Positions 1-4,732 of a stretch of DNA of 5,545 nt are shown piece after piece. Position numbers and translations under genes: made by a program. The stretch is from Rubrobacter sp. (GTDB taxonomy: Bacteria > Actinomycetota > Rubrobacteria > Rubrobacterales > Rubrobacteraceae). Every line of letters starts with the position of its first letter. Position 1 is the first letter of the stretch. A model generated the notes under the pieces. That model was not told the origin of the DNA. It saw only the letters and a program-made list of their open reading frames with translations, and ran no database searches. The stretch spans positions 1 through 5,545 of the forward strand of contig JADDPR010000466.1 in assembly GCA_016781775.1 (NCBI GenBank). Direction: 5' to 3'.

Positions 1-45
1 GTCCGGCTGGGCGTTGTACTGGAACTGCTTGGTGTGTGAGAACAC
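1..45 (-). CDS. Manganese catalase, N-terminal 15 residues only (runs off left edge)
   Basis: Reading leftward from a GTG at 43-45, the minus strand encodes MFSHTKQFQYNAQPD and continues beyond the window. This closely resembles the N-terminus of KatN-type non-haem manganese catalases, which from memory begin MFxHxKQxQY. Those enzymes dismutate hydrogen peroxide to water and oxygen at a di-manganese centre in a four-helix bundle in the cytoplasm; the metal ligands lie outside this window. A purine-rich ribosome binding site (GAGAGG, about 6 bases before the GTG, within 46-60) supports this start, and two stop codons lie just upstream in the same strand region. The gene is divergent from the XRE-cupin regulator at 261, with 215 bases between the starts, so control by that regulator is plausible but not shown. 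The identification rests on only 15 residues. Confidence 0.6.
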   Translation of the reverse strand, partial: MFSHTKQFQYNAQPD

Positions 46-175
46 CTTGTTCCTCTCTCGTCTACTACACGACCCGCAGGAAACAAAAGCGCCTCAACAC
101 TCCTGACATTCCTGCATCGTCACAATGCTGCCCTACGATGGCATTTTTGTCTATGGGTCAAAATATGCAAATATC

Positions 176-203
176 TGTTGCCTATTAGGCGAATATGTTG
201 CCT
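176..203 (+). repeat. Direct repeat TGTTGCCT spaced 20 bp, overlapping palindrome GCCTATTAGGC
   Basis: TGTTGCCT occurs at 176-183 and again at 196-203, exactly 20 bases apart, or about two helical turns. The first copy runs into GCCTATTAGGC (180-190), whose 5-base arms are perfect around one central base. Each copy has an A/T-rich flank (ATATC before the first, AATA before the second). Helix-face spacing and position between two divergent starts fit an operator, perhaps for the adjacent XRE-cupin protein. No binding has been shown, and a 20-base spacing can arise by chance. Confidence 0.4.
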
Positions 204-248
204 GTAGTATCGATTCCCGGGGGCGTGTGGCGCCAAACGTCCCGCGTG

Positions 249-260
249 TACACTGGGGTC
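249..260 (+). promoter_or_regulatory. -10 element TACACT directly upstream of the XRE-cupin ATG (leaderless transcript)
   Basis: TACACT (249-254) fits the TAnnnT consensus of a primary-sigma -10 element, and only six bases separate it from the ATG at 261. Transcription normally starts about seven bases after the -10, so the predicted mRNA begins at or next to the A of ATG, with no leader or Shine-Dalgarno sequence. The only six bases before the ATG are GGGGTC, which would not fit as a correctly spaced ribosome binding site. No good -35 is visible 16-18 bases upstream (TGTGGC there), so an activator may be needed. The same module precedes the cystathionine beta-synthase gene. Confidence 0.55.
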
Positions 261-863
261 ATGGCTAACGAACGTACGGACCGGTTGCAGTACGACCTTT
301 CCAAGATCGGGACGCGCTTGCGCGCGTTGCGCAGGGAGCGGAGTTGGACGTTGGAGGATCTGGCGGAGCGCACGGGGCTCTCGCGGGCGTATCTGTCCAG
401 GATGGAGGGCGGAGAGCGGCAGCCCTCGCTCTCCGCCCTCTCCGAGGTGGCGCACGCCTACGGCATCAGCTTCTCCTCGCTTTTCGTGCCGGAGCCGGAG
501 GTCCAGAACGGGGTGATCGTACGGGGGCGGGACGCTGCGGTGCAGCGCGGGCGGGGCCTGCTGTACTCAAGGCTCTCCACGAGCGACTGGGCGTTCAACC
601 TGCAGCCGATGCAGGTGGTGGTGCCGGCGGAGCGCGACGAGGGCGAGGCGCTTTATCACCACGAGGGGGAGCAGTGGTTGTACGTGCTCTCCGGCAAGCT
701 CGGCTTGAATTTATCGGGGGAGGACTCCGTGCTCGAGCCGGGGGACGCGGCCCACTTCGACGCGGACCAGCAGCACCGGCTCACGGCCCTCGACGGTCGG
801 GACGCGGAGATCATACTCGTGGCCTGCGCCGTCCCGTACCTCCTCCTGAGGAGCTACCTCTAG
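261..863 (+). CDS. XRE-family regulator with C-terminal cupin domain
   Basis: A 200-residue cytoplasmic DNA-binding regulator. Residues about 17-72 form an XRE/Cro-CI type HTH: IGTRLRALRRERSWTLEDLA, then LSRAYLSRMEGGERQPSL as recognition helix and following turn. Residues about 116-190 form a single cupin_2 barrel with YHHEGEQWLYVLSG and LEPGDAAHF. Proteins of this architecture sense a small ligand through the cupin and often control catabolic, polyamine or stress genes; the ligand here is unknown. The canonical cupin metal site (HxH...E) looks degraded: the first His position is Tyr132 and the Glu position is Gln138, although His134 and His172 remain. I chose the ATG at 261 over an in-frame ATG at 195 because the HTH begins shortly after it, the extra 22 residues look non-coding, and a -10 element sits just upstream. 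It is divergent from the catalase gene and convergent with the gene ending at 916. Confidence 0.9.
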   Translation: MANERTDRLQYDLSKIGTRLRALRRERSWTLEDLAERTGLSRAYLSRMEGGERQPSLSALSEVAHAYGISFSSLFVPEPEVQNGVIVRGRDAAVQRGRGLLYSRLSTSDWAFNLQPMQVVVPAERDEGEALYHHEGEQWLYVLSGKLGLNLSGEDSVLEPGDAAHFDADQQHRLTALDGRDAEIILVACAVPYLLLRSYL

Positions 864-873
864 GACAAACGGG

Positions 874-888
874 AGCCCGCCGCGGGCT
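874..888. terminator. GC hairpin between convergent genes, possible bidirectional terminator
   Basis: AGCCCGCCGCGGGCT is a perfect inverted repeat (AGCCCG, loop CCG, CGGGCT). It starts 11 bases after the XRE-cupin stop and lies 28 bases beyond the stop of the convergent gene at 916. There is no T-tract on either strand, so it is not a textbook intrinsic terminator. Such T-less GC hairpins are common at convergent gene ends in high-GC actinobacteria. Confidence 0.5.
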
Positions 889-915
889 AAGGGACTCACG
901 ACCTGGAGAGAGGCC

Positions 916-1266
916 CTACTCGTCCCCCGACTGCGATCGAAAGGCGCCGAGGAAATTTTCCCGGCTCGGCCACGCGACGTCCAGCGGCCCGCTGCTGTTG
1001 ACCCCCTCCGGCACCGGGTCCAGCGCCACCTTCCGTATGCCCGCGTAAGGGCCGCGCAACAGTGGTGCGAGCTCCCCGACCGTGGTCTCCCTGAGCCTCC
1101 ACTCCCCTTCCCTGCCAAGGAGCCGCAGAAAGAGCCTGGCCTCCTGCTCGAACCCGAAGATCGGCAGGGCCTCGCCGCCGTCTCCGTCGGAGAGGGTCAT
1201 GAGGTCGGCGTCCCCGTCCCTCGCCAGCACCCAGATTGTTCGTCTCTTCCTATCCCCTACCGTCAC
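916..1266 (-). CDS. Uncharacterised 116-residue protein
   Basis: Minus-strand ORF with a GTG start at 1264-1266 and a TAG stop. I do not recognise a named family. The protein is soluble-looking, acidic near the N-terminus, and has no signal peptide or membrane segment. A first block (TIWVLARDGDADLMTL) is followed by ALPIFGFEQEARLFLRLLG, then WRLRETTVGELAPLLRGPYA, then IRKVALDPVPEG, and a looser C-terminus. The alternating hydrophobic and charged pattern and the LP.F.FE.EA..FL segment look like a compact alpha/beta fold, somewhat reminiscent of SseB-type domains, but that is only an impression. GC at third positions is high throughout, supporting real coding. GAGGAG about 11 bases before the GTG could act as ribosome binding site; the spacing is a little long, so a nearby alternative start is possible. 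It is convergent with the XRE-cupin gene. A probable remnant of a preceding gene ends one base before its start. Confidence 0.7.
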   Translation of the reverse strand: MTVGDRKRRTIWVLARDGDADLMTLSDGDGGEALPIFGFEQEARLFLRLLGREGEWRLRETTVGELAPLLRGPYAGIRKVALDPVPEGVNSSGPLDVAWPSRENFLGAFRSQSGDE

Positions 1267-1267
1267 C

Positions 1268-1351
1268 CTACCCCGCTCTCCTCAACAGCGCGGGGAGCTC
1301 GGGCAGGCCGGAGACCAAGATCAAACCCCGTTCCTCCCGTAGGGCGCGCGA
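1268..1351 (-). pseudogene. Possible 3' remnant of a gene formerly upstream of the 916-1266 gene
   Basis: On the minus strand, about 27 codons ending in a TAG at 1268-1270 read SRALREERGLILVSGLPELP and then ALLRRAG. The stop lies one base before the GTG of the next gene, typical operon spacing, and third positions are strongly GC-rich. Further upstream the frame stays open to an ATG near 1486, but its composition and amino acids stop looking like protein. The simplest reading is the C-terminal tail of a deleted or decayed gene. The hydrophobic GLILVSGLPE...LLRRAG ending resembles the tail of a STAS or similar alpha/beta domain, but I cannot assign it. It could also be a chance open stretch. 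Confidence 0.3.
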
Positions 1352-1454
1352 GCATAAGCCTTGCGCCGTTCGCACATGCCTCCACCTGCCGATCCTCCTA
1401 GCGCTGCCGGTAGCGGTCCACCCCTTTTGACCAACCGCAACCCAGCTTATGTCG

Positions 1455-1478
1455 CTTGCGTGCAAGGGCATATAGCCC
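1455..1478. repeat. Adjacent palindromes CTTGCGTGCAAG and GGGCATATAGCCC
   Basis: CTTGCGTGCAAG (1455-1466) is a perfect 12-base palindrome. Sharing its last G, GGGC-ATATA-GCCC (1466-1478) is a 4-base-arm inverted repeat with an AT-rich centre. They lie in the gene-free region between the divergent 916-1266 gene and the HTH/sensor gene and could be regulator sites or a small hairpin. Short palindromes are not rare in GC-rich DNA, so significance is low. Confidence 0.3.
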
Positions 1479-1500
1479 CGCGCCACGGAGATGGAAGTTT

Positions 1501-1529
1501 AACAAAGTACACCAAAGTGCAACAAGTGC
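1501..1529 (+). repeat. Three iteron-like tandem repeats of about 10 bp
   Basis: AACAAAGTAC (1501-1510), ACCAAAGTGC (1511-1520) and AACAAGTGC (1521-1529, one base shorter) follow head to tail with no spacer. The shared core is (A/C)CAAAGTRC at one helical-turn periodicity. The array lies about 117 bases before the ATG of a gene whose first domain is a MerR/BldC-type HTH. BldC-like proteins are known to bind DNA head-to-tail on direct repeats of about this period, so an autoregulatory site is a reasonable inference. It is also just upstream of the only promoter candidate for that gene. Confidence 0.45.
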
Positions 1530-1531
1530 GT

Positions 1532-1562
1532 TTGTGGACGGCGGGTCGATGGACGCTAGTAT
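1532..1562 (+). promoter_or_regulatory. Weak promoter candidate upstream of the HTH/sensor pseudogene
   Basis: TTGTGG (1532-1537) and TAGTAT (1557-1562) match three and four of six consensus positions for -35 and -10, separated by a longer than optimal 19 bases. The -35 begins three bases after the tandem repeats, a position suited to activation or repression by a protein bound there. The leader to the ATG at 1646 would be about 77 bases. Confidence 0.3.
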
Positions 1563-1645
1563 GCGGGTGGGTTTTTAGCTCGCGACGTGGCCGGGAGCAG
1601 CAGGGGGACGTGGTAGGGGTGTGTCCTGATGGGAACAGGGATCTC

Positions 1646-2370
1646 ATGGGCGTCGAGAAGGTCGCCGGGTACCTGGGGGTAGGCCGGGTTACGGTCTACC
1701 GTTGGTGCCGCGAGGGACGCCTGCCCTGCCTCAAGGTAGGGAAATACTGGCGGGTGCGGCGTGGGGCCCTGGGGGACTTCCTCAGGCGCGGCTAGAGGCC
1801 TTCCAACCTCGTCGGGCAGCTCGCAAGCTTTCTCGAGGTGCCCGACAACACCCTCGAAATAGCCCAGAACCGGGCGCTCCTGCACAGCCTCGACGCGGCG
1901 TTCTTTCGCGTGGGGGAGGCACGCGGGGGCTGCTGGTGAAGTTCGCCGGTAGGGAGAAGGAGTACTCCGATTCCGAGCTACGCAAGGCGCTGGAGGAGAA
2001 CGGGTTGGAGGTAGGGCGCCTCGCGAGCGAGGGACGCTTCCGGTTCGTCTCCGAGGGCGATCCCCTGGACGGCCGGGCCGAGGATCTGCGGCGGCTCATG
2101 AGGGAGGAGGCGTCCTCCGGACGGACGATCTGGGCCTCGTTCGACTGGACGGAAGCGGTGGATCTCCAGACCGCGCTCGGGCAGCAGGAGGAGATGGCGC
2201 GGATCGTCGACGAGTCGCAGCTCGTGATCAAAACGGCGTTGTTGGAGGAGCTCTCGGACCTGTGGCCTTCGGAGGAGCGGCGGCGGGCGCGGGCCGCGCA
2301 CTCCGGCACGGTCTGGCTCTCGGACCAGGGCCTCGACCTCGGCCGCTTCGTCCCCCTGCCCCAGGGCTGA
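1646..2370 (+). pseudogene. Broken regulator: MerR/BldC-type HTH plus possible MEDS-like sensor domain
   Basis: The ATG at 1646 opens a HTH_17/excisionase-type winged helix: MGVEKVAGYLGVGRVTVYRW, CREGRLPCLKVGKYWRVRR, GALGDFLRRG. A TAG at 1793-1795 stops this after 49 residues. The same frame then continues as good protein (RPSNLVGQLASFLEVPDNTL, then LLHSLDAAFFRVGEARGG) until coding sense moves by one base at the five-G run 1925-1929. It continues as LLVKFAGREKEYSDSELRKA through ASFDWTEAVDL to a TGA at 2368-2370. Restoring one G and reading through the TAG gives a continuous 241-residue protein. The C-terminal part (about residue 75 onward) resembles in layout the MEDS sensory domain of DcmR-type regulators; this is tentative. 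TAG could be one base change from GAG (Glu). Two independent lesions argue for a true pseudogene rather than a single sequencing error. Downstream, the cystathionine beta-synthase gene starts 57 bases later with its own promoter, so the damage need not affect it. Confidence 0.7.
1925..1929 (+). other. Frameshift site: G5 run where coding sense moves by one base
   Basis: Before the run the coding frame reads GEARGG and then falls into Cys-Trp-stop (TGA 1937-1939). With six G instead of five it would read ARGGLLVKF with no break. The event is therefore most simply a one-base deletion in a homopolymer, which is also a common sequencing-error context. Confidence 0.6.
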
Positions 2371-2414
2371 CCCGTGCGCGCCCGGGGGCGTTACCGGGAG
2401 GCGCTTTCGGGGGG

Positions 2415-2426
2415 TACACTGGGACC
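2415..2426 (+). promoter_or_regulatory. -10 element TACACT of the transsulfuration operon (leaderless transcript)
   Basis: TACACT (2415-2420) lies six bases before the ATG at 2427, the same arrangement as at 249-260. A poor -35 candidate, TTACCG (2391-2396), is 18 bases upstream and is overlapped by a CCCGG/CCGGG inverted repeat (2381-2398). No Shine-Dalgarno sequence precedes the ATG at a workable distance, so leaderless translation is expected. Confidence 0.55.
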
Positions 2427-3443
2427 ATGAATCCCGACTGGATGCACTACCAGGAGAACATCCTCGAAACCTTTGGGCACACGCCGCTCGTGCGCCTCGG
2501 GCGCGTCGAGCGGGACGAGAGCCTCGGCTCCATGCTGCTCACGAAGGTGGAGTACCTCAACCCCGGCGGCTCCGTCAAAGATCGCCCGGCGCTCAAGATG
2601 ATCGAGGCCGCCGAAAAGGAGGGCCTCCTGAAGCCAGGCGGCACCATAGTCGAGCCGACGAGTGGGAACACCGGGGCGGGGCTCGCCATCGTGACGGCGG
2701 TCAGGGGCTACGGCTGCGTCTGCGTCATGCCGGACAAGGCGAGCCAGGAGAAGCGAGACCTCCTGAAGGCGTTGGGAGCGGAGATCGTTATCACGCCGAC
2801 CGTCCATCCGGACGACCCCGAGAGCTACTACGCCGTCGCCGAGCGGATGGCCCGTGAGATCCCGGGCGGCTTCAAACCCGGCCAGTACGAGAACCCGAAC
2901 AACCCCCTCGCCCACTACGAGACGACGGGGCCGGAGATCTGGGAACAAACCGCAGGTAGCATCACCCACTTCGTCGCGGGCATGGGCACCTGCGGCACCA
3001 TCACCGGCACGGGCCGCTACCTCAAGGAGCAGAACCCCGAGATAAGGGTCGTCGGCGCCGACCCCGCGGGCTCCATCTTCTCCGACCCGGACGACATCCA
3101 CCCCTACGCCGTCGAGGGCGTCGGCGAGGACTTCTACCCGGGCAACCACGACGCGGCGGTGGTCGACGAGGTCATACGGGTCACCGACCGCGAGTCGTTC
3201 CTCATGACGCGCCGTCTCATGAACGAGGAGGGACTCTTCGTCGGGGGCTCGTGCGGCATGGTGGCGGTCGCCGCGATCCGGGTCGCCAAGGCCGCCCCCG
3301 AGGGCTCCGTCGTCGTCACGCTCTTCCCGGACACGGGCCGCAACTACGTCTCGAAGGTCTTCGACGACGACTGGGTGATCGCGAACTCCGAGACCACCCC
3401 CGAGGACCTCAAAAAGCCGTTCCGAGTCTTCGAGGGGGAATAG
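2427..3443 (+). CDS. cbs: Cystathionine beta-synthase, catalytic core only (PLP fold-type II)
   Basis: A 338-residue cytoplasmic PLP enzyme of the cysteine synthase/CBS family, expected to condense serine (or acetylserine) with homocysteine to cystathionine. Visible motifs are GGSVKDR with the PLP lysine at Lys51, TSGNTG (78-83), the phosphate-binding loop GTCGT (187-191), VEGVGEDFYP (229-238), GGSCGM with Ser275 near the pyridine nitrogen, and a PDTGRNYVSK signature near the C-terminus. The last two motifs and VEYLNPGG resemble mycobacterial and eukaryotic CBS more than CysK. Unlike the mycobacterial enzyme of about 460 residues, it ends right after the catalytic domain and lacks the C-terminal pair of CBS (Bateman) domains, so regulation through them is not expected; Bacillus MccA has similar size. 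The third position of the phosphate loop is Cys rather than Gly, a site that also varies in CysM. The ATG at 2427 is preferred over an upstream in-frame ATG at 2262, which overlaps the preceding gene. The partner gene follows after one base. O-acetylserine sulfhydrylase activity remains possible. Confidence 0.88.
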   Translation: MNPDWMHYQENILETFGHTPLVRLGRVERDESLGSMLLTKVEYLNPGGSVKDRPALKMIEAAEKEGLLKPGGTIVEPTSGNTGAGLAIVTAVRGYGCVCVMPDKASQEKRDLLKALGAEIVITPTVHPDDPESYYAVAERMAREIPGGFKPGQYENPNNPLAHYETTGPEIWEQTAGSITHFVAGMGTCGTITGTGRYLKEQNPEIRVVGADPAGSIFSDPDDIHPYAVEGVGEDFYPGNHDAAVVDEVIRVTDRESFLMTRRLMNEEGLFVGGSCGMVAVAAIRVAKAAPEGSVVVTLFPDTGRNYVSKVFDDDWVIANSETTPEDLKKPFRVFEGE

Positions 3444-3444
3444 C

Positions 3445-4620
3445 ATGACAATCGACGATCACGGCGCAGGAAGCGGCTTCGCCACGCGGGCCATCCACGT
3501 CGGCCAGGACCCCGACGGGGCAACCGGCGCGACCATCGTCCCGATCTACCAGACCTCCACCTACACGCAAGAAGCCCCGGGGGTAAACAAGGGCTACGAG
3601 TACAGCCGCAGCGGCAACCCCACCCGCGCGGCGCTGGAGGAATGCATGGCCTCCCTCGAAGGCGCCCGCTACGGCCTTGCCTTCGCCTCCGGCCTCGCCG
3701 CCACGACCGCGGTGATGAGCACCCTCCTCTCCCCCGGCGACCACGTCGTCGCCGGGGACGACCTCTACGGCGGGAGCTACCGGCTCTTCGACAAGGTTCT
3801 GAAAGAGGGCGGCGGCCTGGACTTCACCTACGCCGACACCACCGACCCCGAGTCCGTCGAGGGGGCGCTCACGCCCGAGACGAAGCTGTTGTGGATCGAG
3901 ACGCCGACCAACCCCCTGCTGACGATCTCCGACGTAGCGGCGCTCTCGGAGATGGCCCACGAGCGCGGCGCGATCGTCGCCGTCGACAACACGTTCGCCT
4001 CGCCGTACTTCCAGAACCCGCTGGCCCTCGGCGCTGACATAGTCGTCCACTCGACGACAAAGTACATGGGCGGCCACTCCGACGTCGTCGGCGGCGCGGT
4101 CATGACCTCGAACGAGGAATCCTACGAGAGCATCAAGTTCTACCAGAACGCCGCGGGCGCGGTCCCCGGAGCGTTCGACTCCTGGCTCGTCCTCAGGGGC
4201 CTCAAAACGCTCGCCGTCCGCATGCGCCAGCACAAGGAGAACGCCCTAGCGGTCGCCCGGTTTCTGCAGGACCACCCGAAGGTCGACAGGGTCTACTACC
4301 CGGGCCTGCCGAGCCACCCCCAGCACGAGCTCGCCAAGAAGCAGATGAGCGGCTTCTCCGGGATGGTCTCCTTCACCCTCGAGGGCGGCACCGAGGCCGC
4401 CTACGCCGCGATGAAACGGACGAAGCTCTTCCACCTCGCGGAATCCCTCGGCGGCGTCGAGTCCCTGCTGACCCACCCGGCGACGATGACCCACGCGGCC
4501 ATCCCCAAGGAGCAGCGCGAGGCCCGGGGCGTCACCGACGGCCTCATGCGCCTCAGCGTCGGCATCGAGGACGGGGACGACCTCGTCGCCGACCTGGAGA
4601 GCGCCATCTCCTCCGGCTGA
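3445..4620 (+). CDS. metB: Cystathionine gamma-lyase / gamma-synthase (Cys/Met metabolism PLP enzyme)
   Basis: A 391-residue fold-type I PLP enzyme, usual length for the family. Conserved features are ATRAIHVGQ at the N-terminus, YSRSGNPTR (53-61, phosphate contacts from the neighbouring subunit), FASGLAA, VDNTFASPYFQNPL with the cofactor-contacting Asp, and HSTTKYMGGHSDVVGG with the PLP lysine Lys206. SLGGVESLLTHPATMTH carries Glu339, which matches the Glu found in gamma-lyases and gamma-synthases where methionine gamma-lyases have another residue. Active enzymes are tetramers in the cytoplasm. Lyase (cystathionine to cysteine, ammonia and 2-oxobutyrate) and synthase (homoserine ester plus cysteine to cystathionine) are hard to separate by sequence. 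The one-base gap from a CBS gene makes the lyase, as in Bacillus mccAB, the better guess; metB is the symbol commonly used for actinobacterial homologues. The ribosome binding site GAGGGGG lies within the end of the upstream gene, so the pair is translationally linked. Confidence 0.9.
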   Translation: MTIDDHGAGSGFATRAIHVGQDPDGATGATIVPIYQTSTYTQEAPGVNKGYEYSRSGNPTRAALEECMASLEGARYGLAFASGLAATTAVMSTLLSPGDHVVAGDDLYGGSYRLFDKVLKEGGGLDFTYADTTDPESVEGALTPETKLLWIETPTNPLLTISDVAALSEMAHERGAIVAVDNTFASPYFQNPLALGADIVVHSTTKYMGGHSDVVGGAVMTSNEESYESIKFYQNAAGAVPGAFDSWLVLRGLKTLAVRMRQHKENALAVARFLQDHPKVDRVYYPGLPSHPQHELAKKQMSGFSGMVSFTLEGGTEAAYAAMKRTKLFHLAESLGGVESLLTHPATMTHAAIPKEQREARGVTDGLMRLSVGIEDGDDLVADLESAISSG

Positions 4621-4732
4621 ACCGAATTCGGAGCGGTACGGCCTCCGCCAGGATAAACCGCGGACGTCGGTGCGGAGAGCAACGCCCCGGTCTGGCGCGT
4701 CAACCGATCTTCCATCGAGGTAACCCGGCTGG
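4621..4732. other. Convergent intergenic spacer after the transsulfuration operon
   Basis: This stretch of 112 bases separates the stop codons of two convergent genes. It contains the 10-base palindrome CCGAATTCGG (4622-4631) right after the operon stop and a weak CCGC...GCGG inverted repeat near 4661-4678. Neither is followed by a T-tract, so I cannot name a clear terminator. Confidence 0.35.

Larger units (their letters stand above)
46..260. promoter_or_regulatory. Divergent intergenic region between the catalase and XRE-cupin genes
   Basis: This 215-base spacer is clearly more AT-rich than its surroundings, especially at 141-215, as expected for two divergent promoters. It contains a 20-base-spaced direct repeat, an 11-base palindrome and the -10-like TACACT of the regulator gene, listed separately. 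I could not find a convincing -35/-10 pair for the leftward catalase gene; TTGACC on the minus strand at about 156-161 has no good partner at normal spacing. The repeat positions suggest operator sites for one or more regulators. Confidence 0.5.
1267..1645. other. 379-base region without an intact gene
   Basis: No complete gene is convincing here. From left to right it holds the probable gene remnant (to about 1351), a 12-base palindrome and a GGGC-ATATA-GCCC inverted repeat (1455-1478), three roughly 10-base tandem repeats (1501-1529) and a weak plus-strand promoter candidate (TTGTGG 1532-1537, TAGTAT 1557-1562, 19-base spacer), followed by a leader of about 80 bases to the ATG at 1646. The open frame that begins at 1361 and runs into the HTH gene reads as low-quality, non-conserved sequence before 1646. 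The stretch behaves like a regulatory region mixed with decayed coding DNA. Confidence 0.5.

Noticed and set aside
124..149. AATGC...GCATT inverted repeat followed by a T-run as an intrinsic terminator
   Set aside because: The stem is only five base pairs with a 12-base loop, the T-run is part of the stem, and the site lies between divergent starts, where no plus-strand transcript needs to end.
195..260. Longer XRE-cupin protein starting at the ATG at 195
   Set aside because: The extra 22 residues do not look like family sequence, no ribosome binding site precedes 195, and a -10 element lies between 195 and the better ATG at 261.
1507..1512. GTACAC here, at 248-253 and at 2414-2419 as further TetR half-sites
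   Set aside because: The other palindrome arm (TTGTGAAC at the right spacing) is missing at all three; at two of them the sequence is better explained as part of the -10 element.
1361..1645. Upstream part of the open frame leading into the HTH domain as a real N-terminal extension
   Set aside because: It contains stretches with no protein-like pattern, spans the tandem repeats and promoter candidate, and the HTH begins right at the ATG at 1646.
1646..1795. Phage or plasmid excisionase as evidence for a mobile element
   Set aside because: The HTH_17 fold is shared by excisionases, but no integrase, attachment repeat or phage gene is nearby, and the reading continues into a sensor-like domain.
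2262..2426. N-terminal extension of the CBS protein from an ATG at 2262
   Set aside because: It overlaps the end of the HTH/sensor coding sequence in another frame, is a low-complexity Gly/Ala/Pro/Arg shadow, and the family N-terminus fits 2427.
2391..3446. Long minus-strand open frame opposite the CBS gene
   Set aside because: It is a typical antisense shadow in GC-rich DNA; the plus strand carries complete catalytic motifs, and the minus translation is Val/Asp/Arg-rich with no recognisable domain. The same applies to 3409-4233 and 4246-4908.
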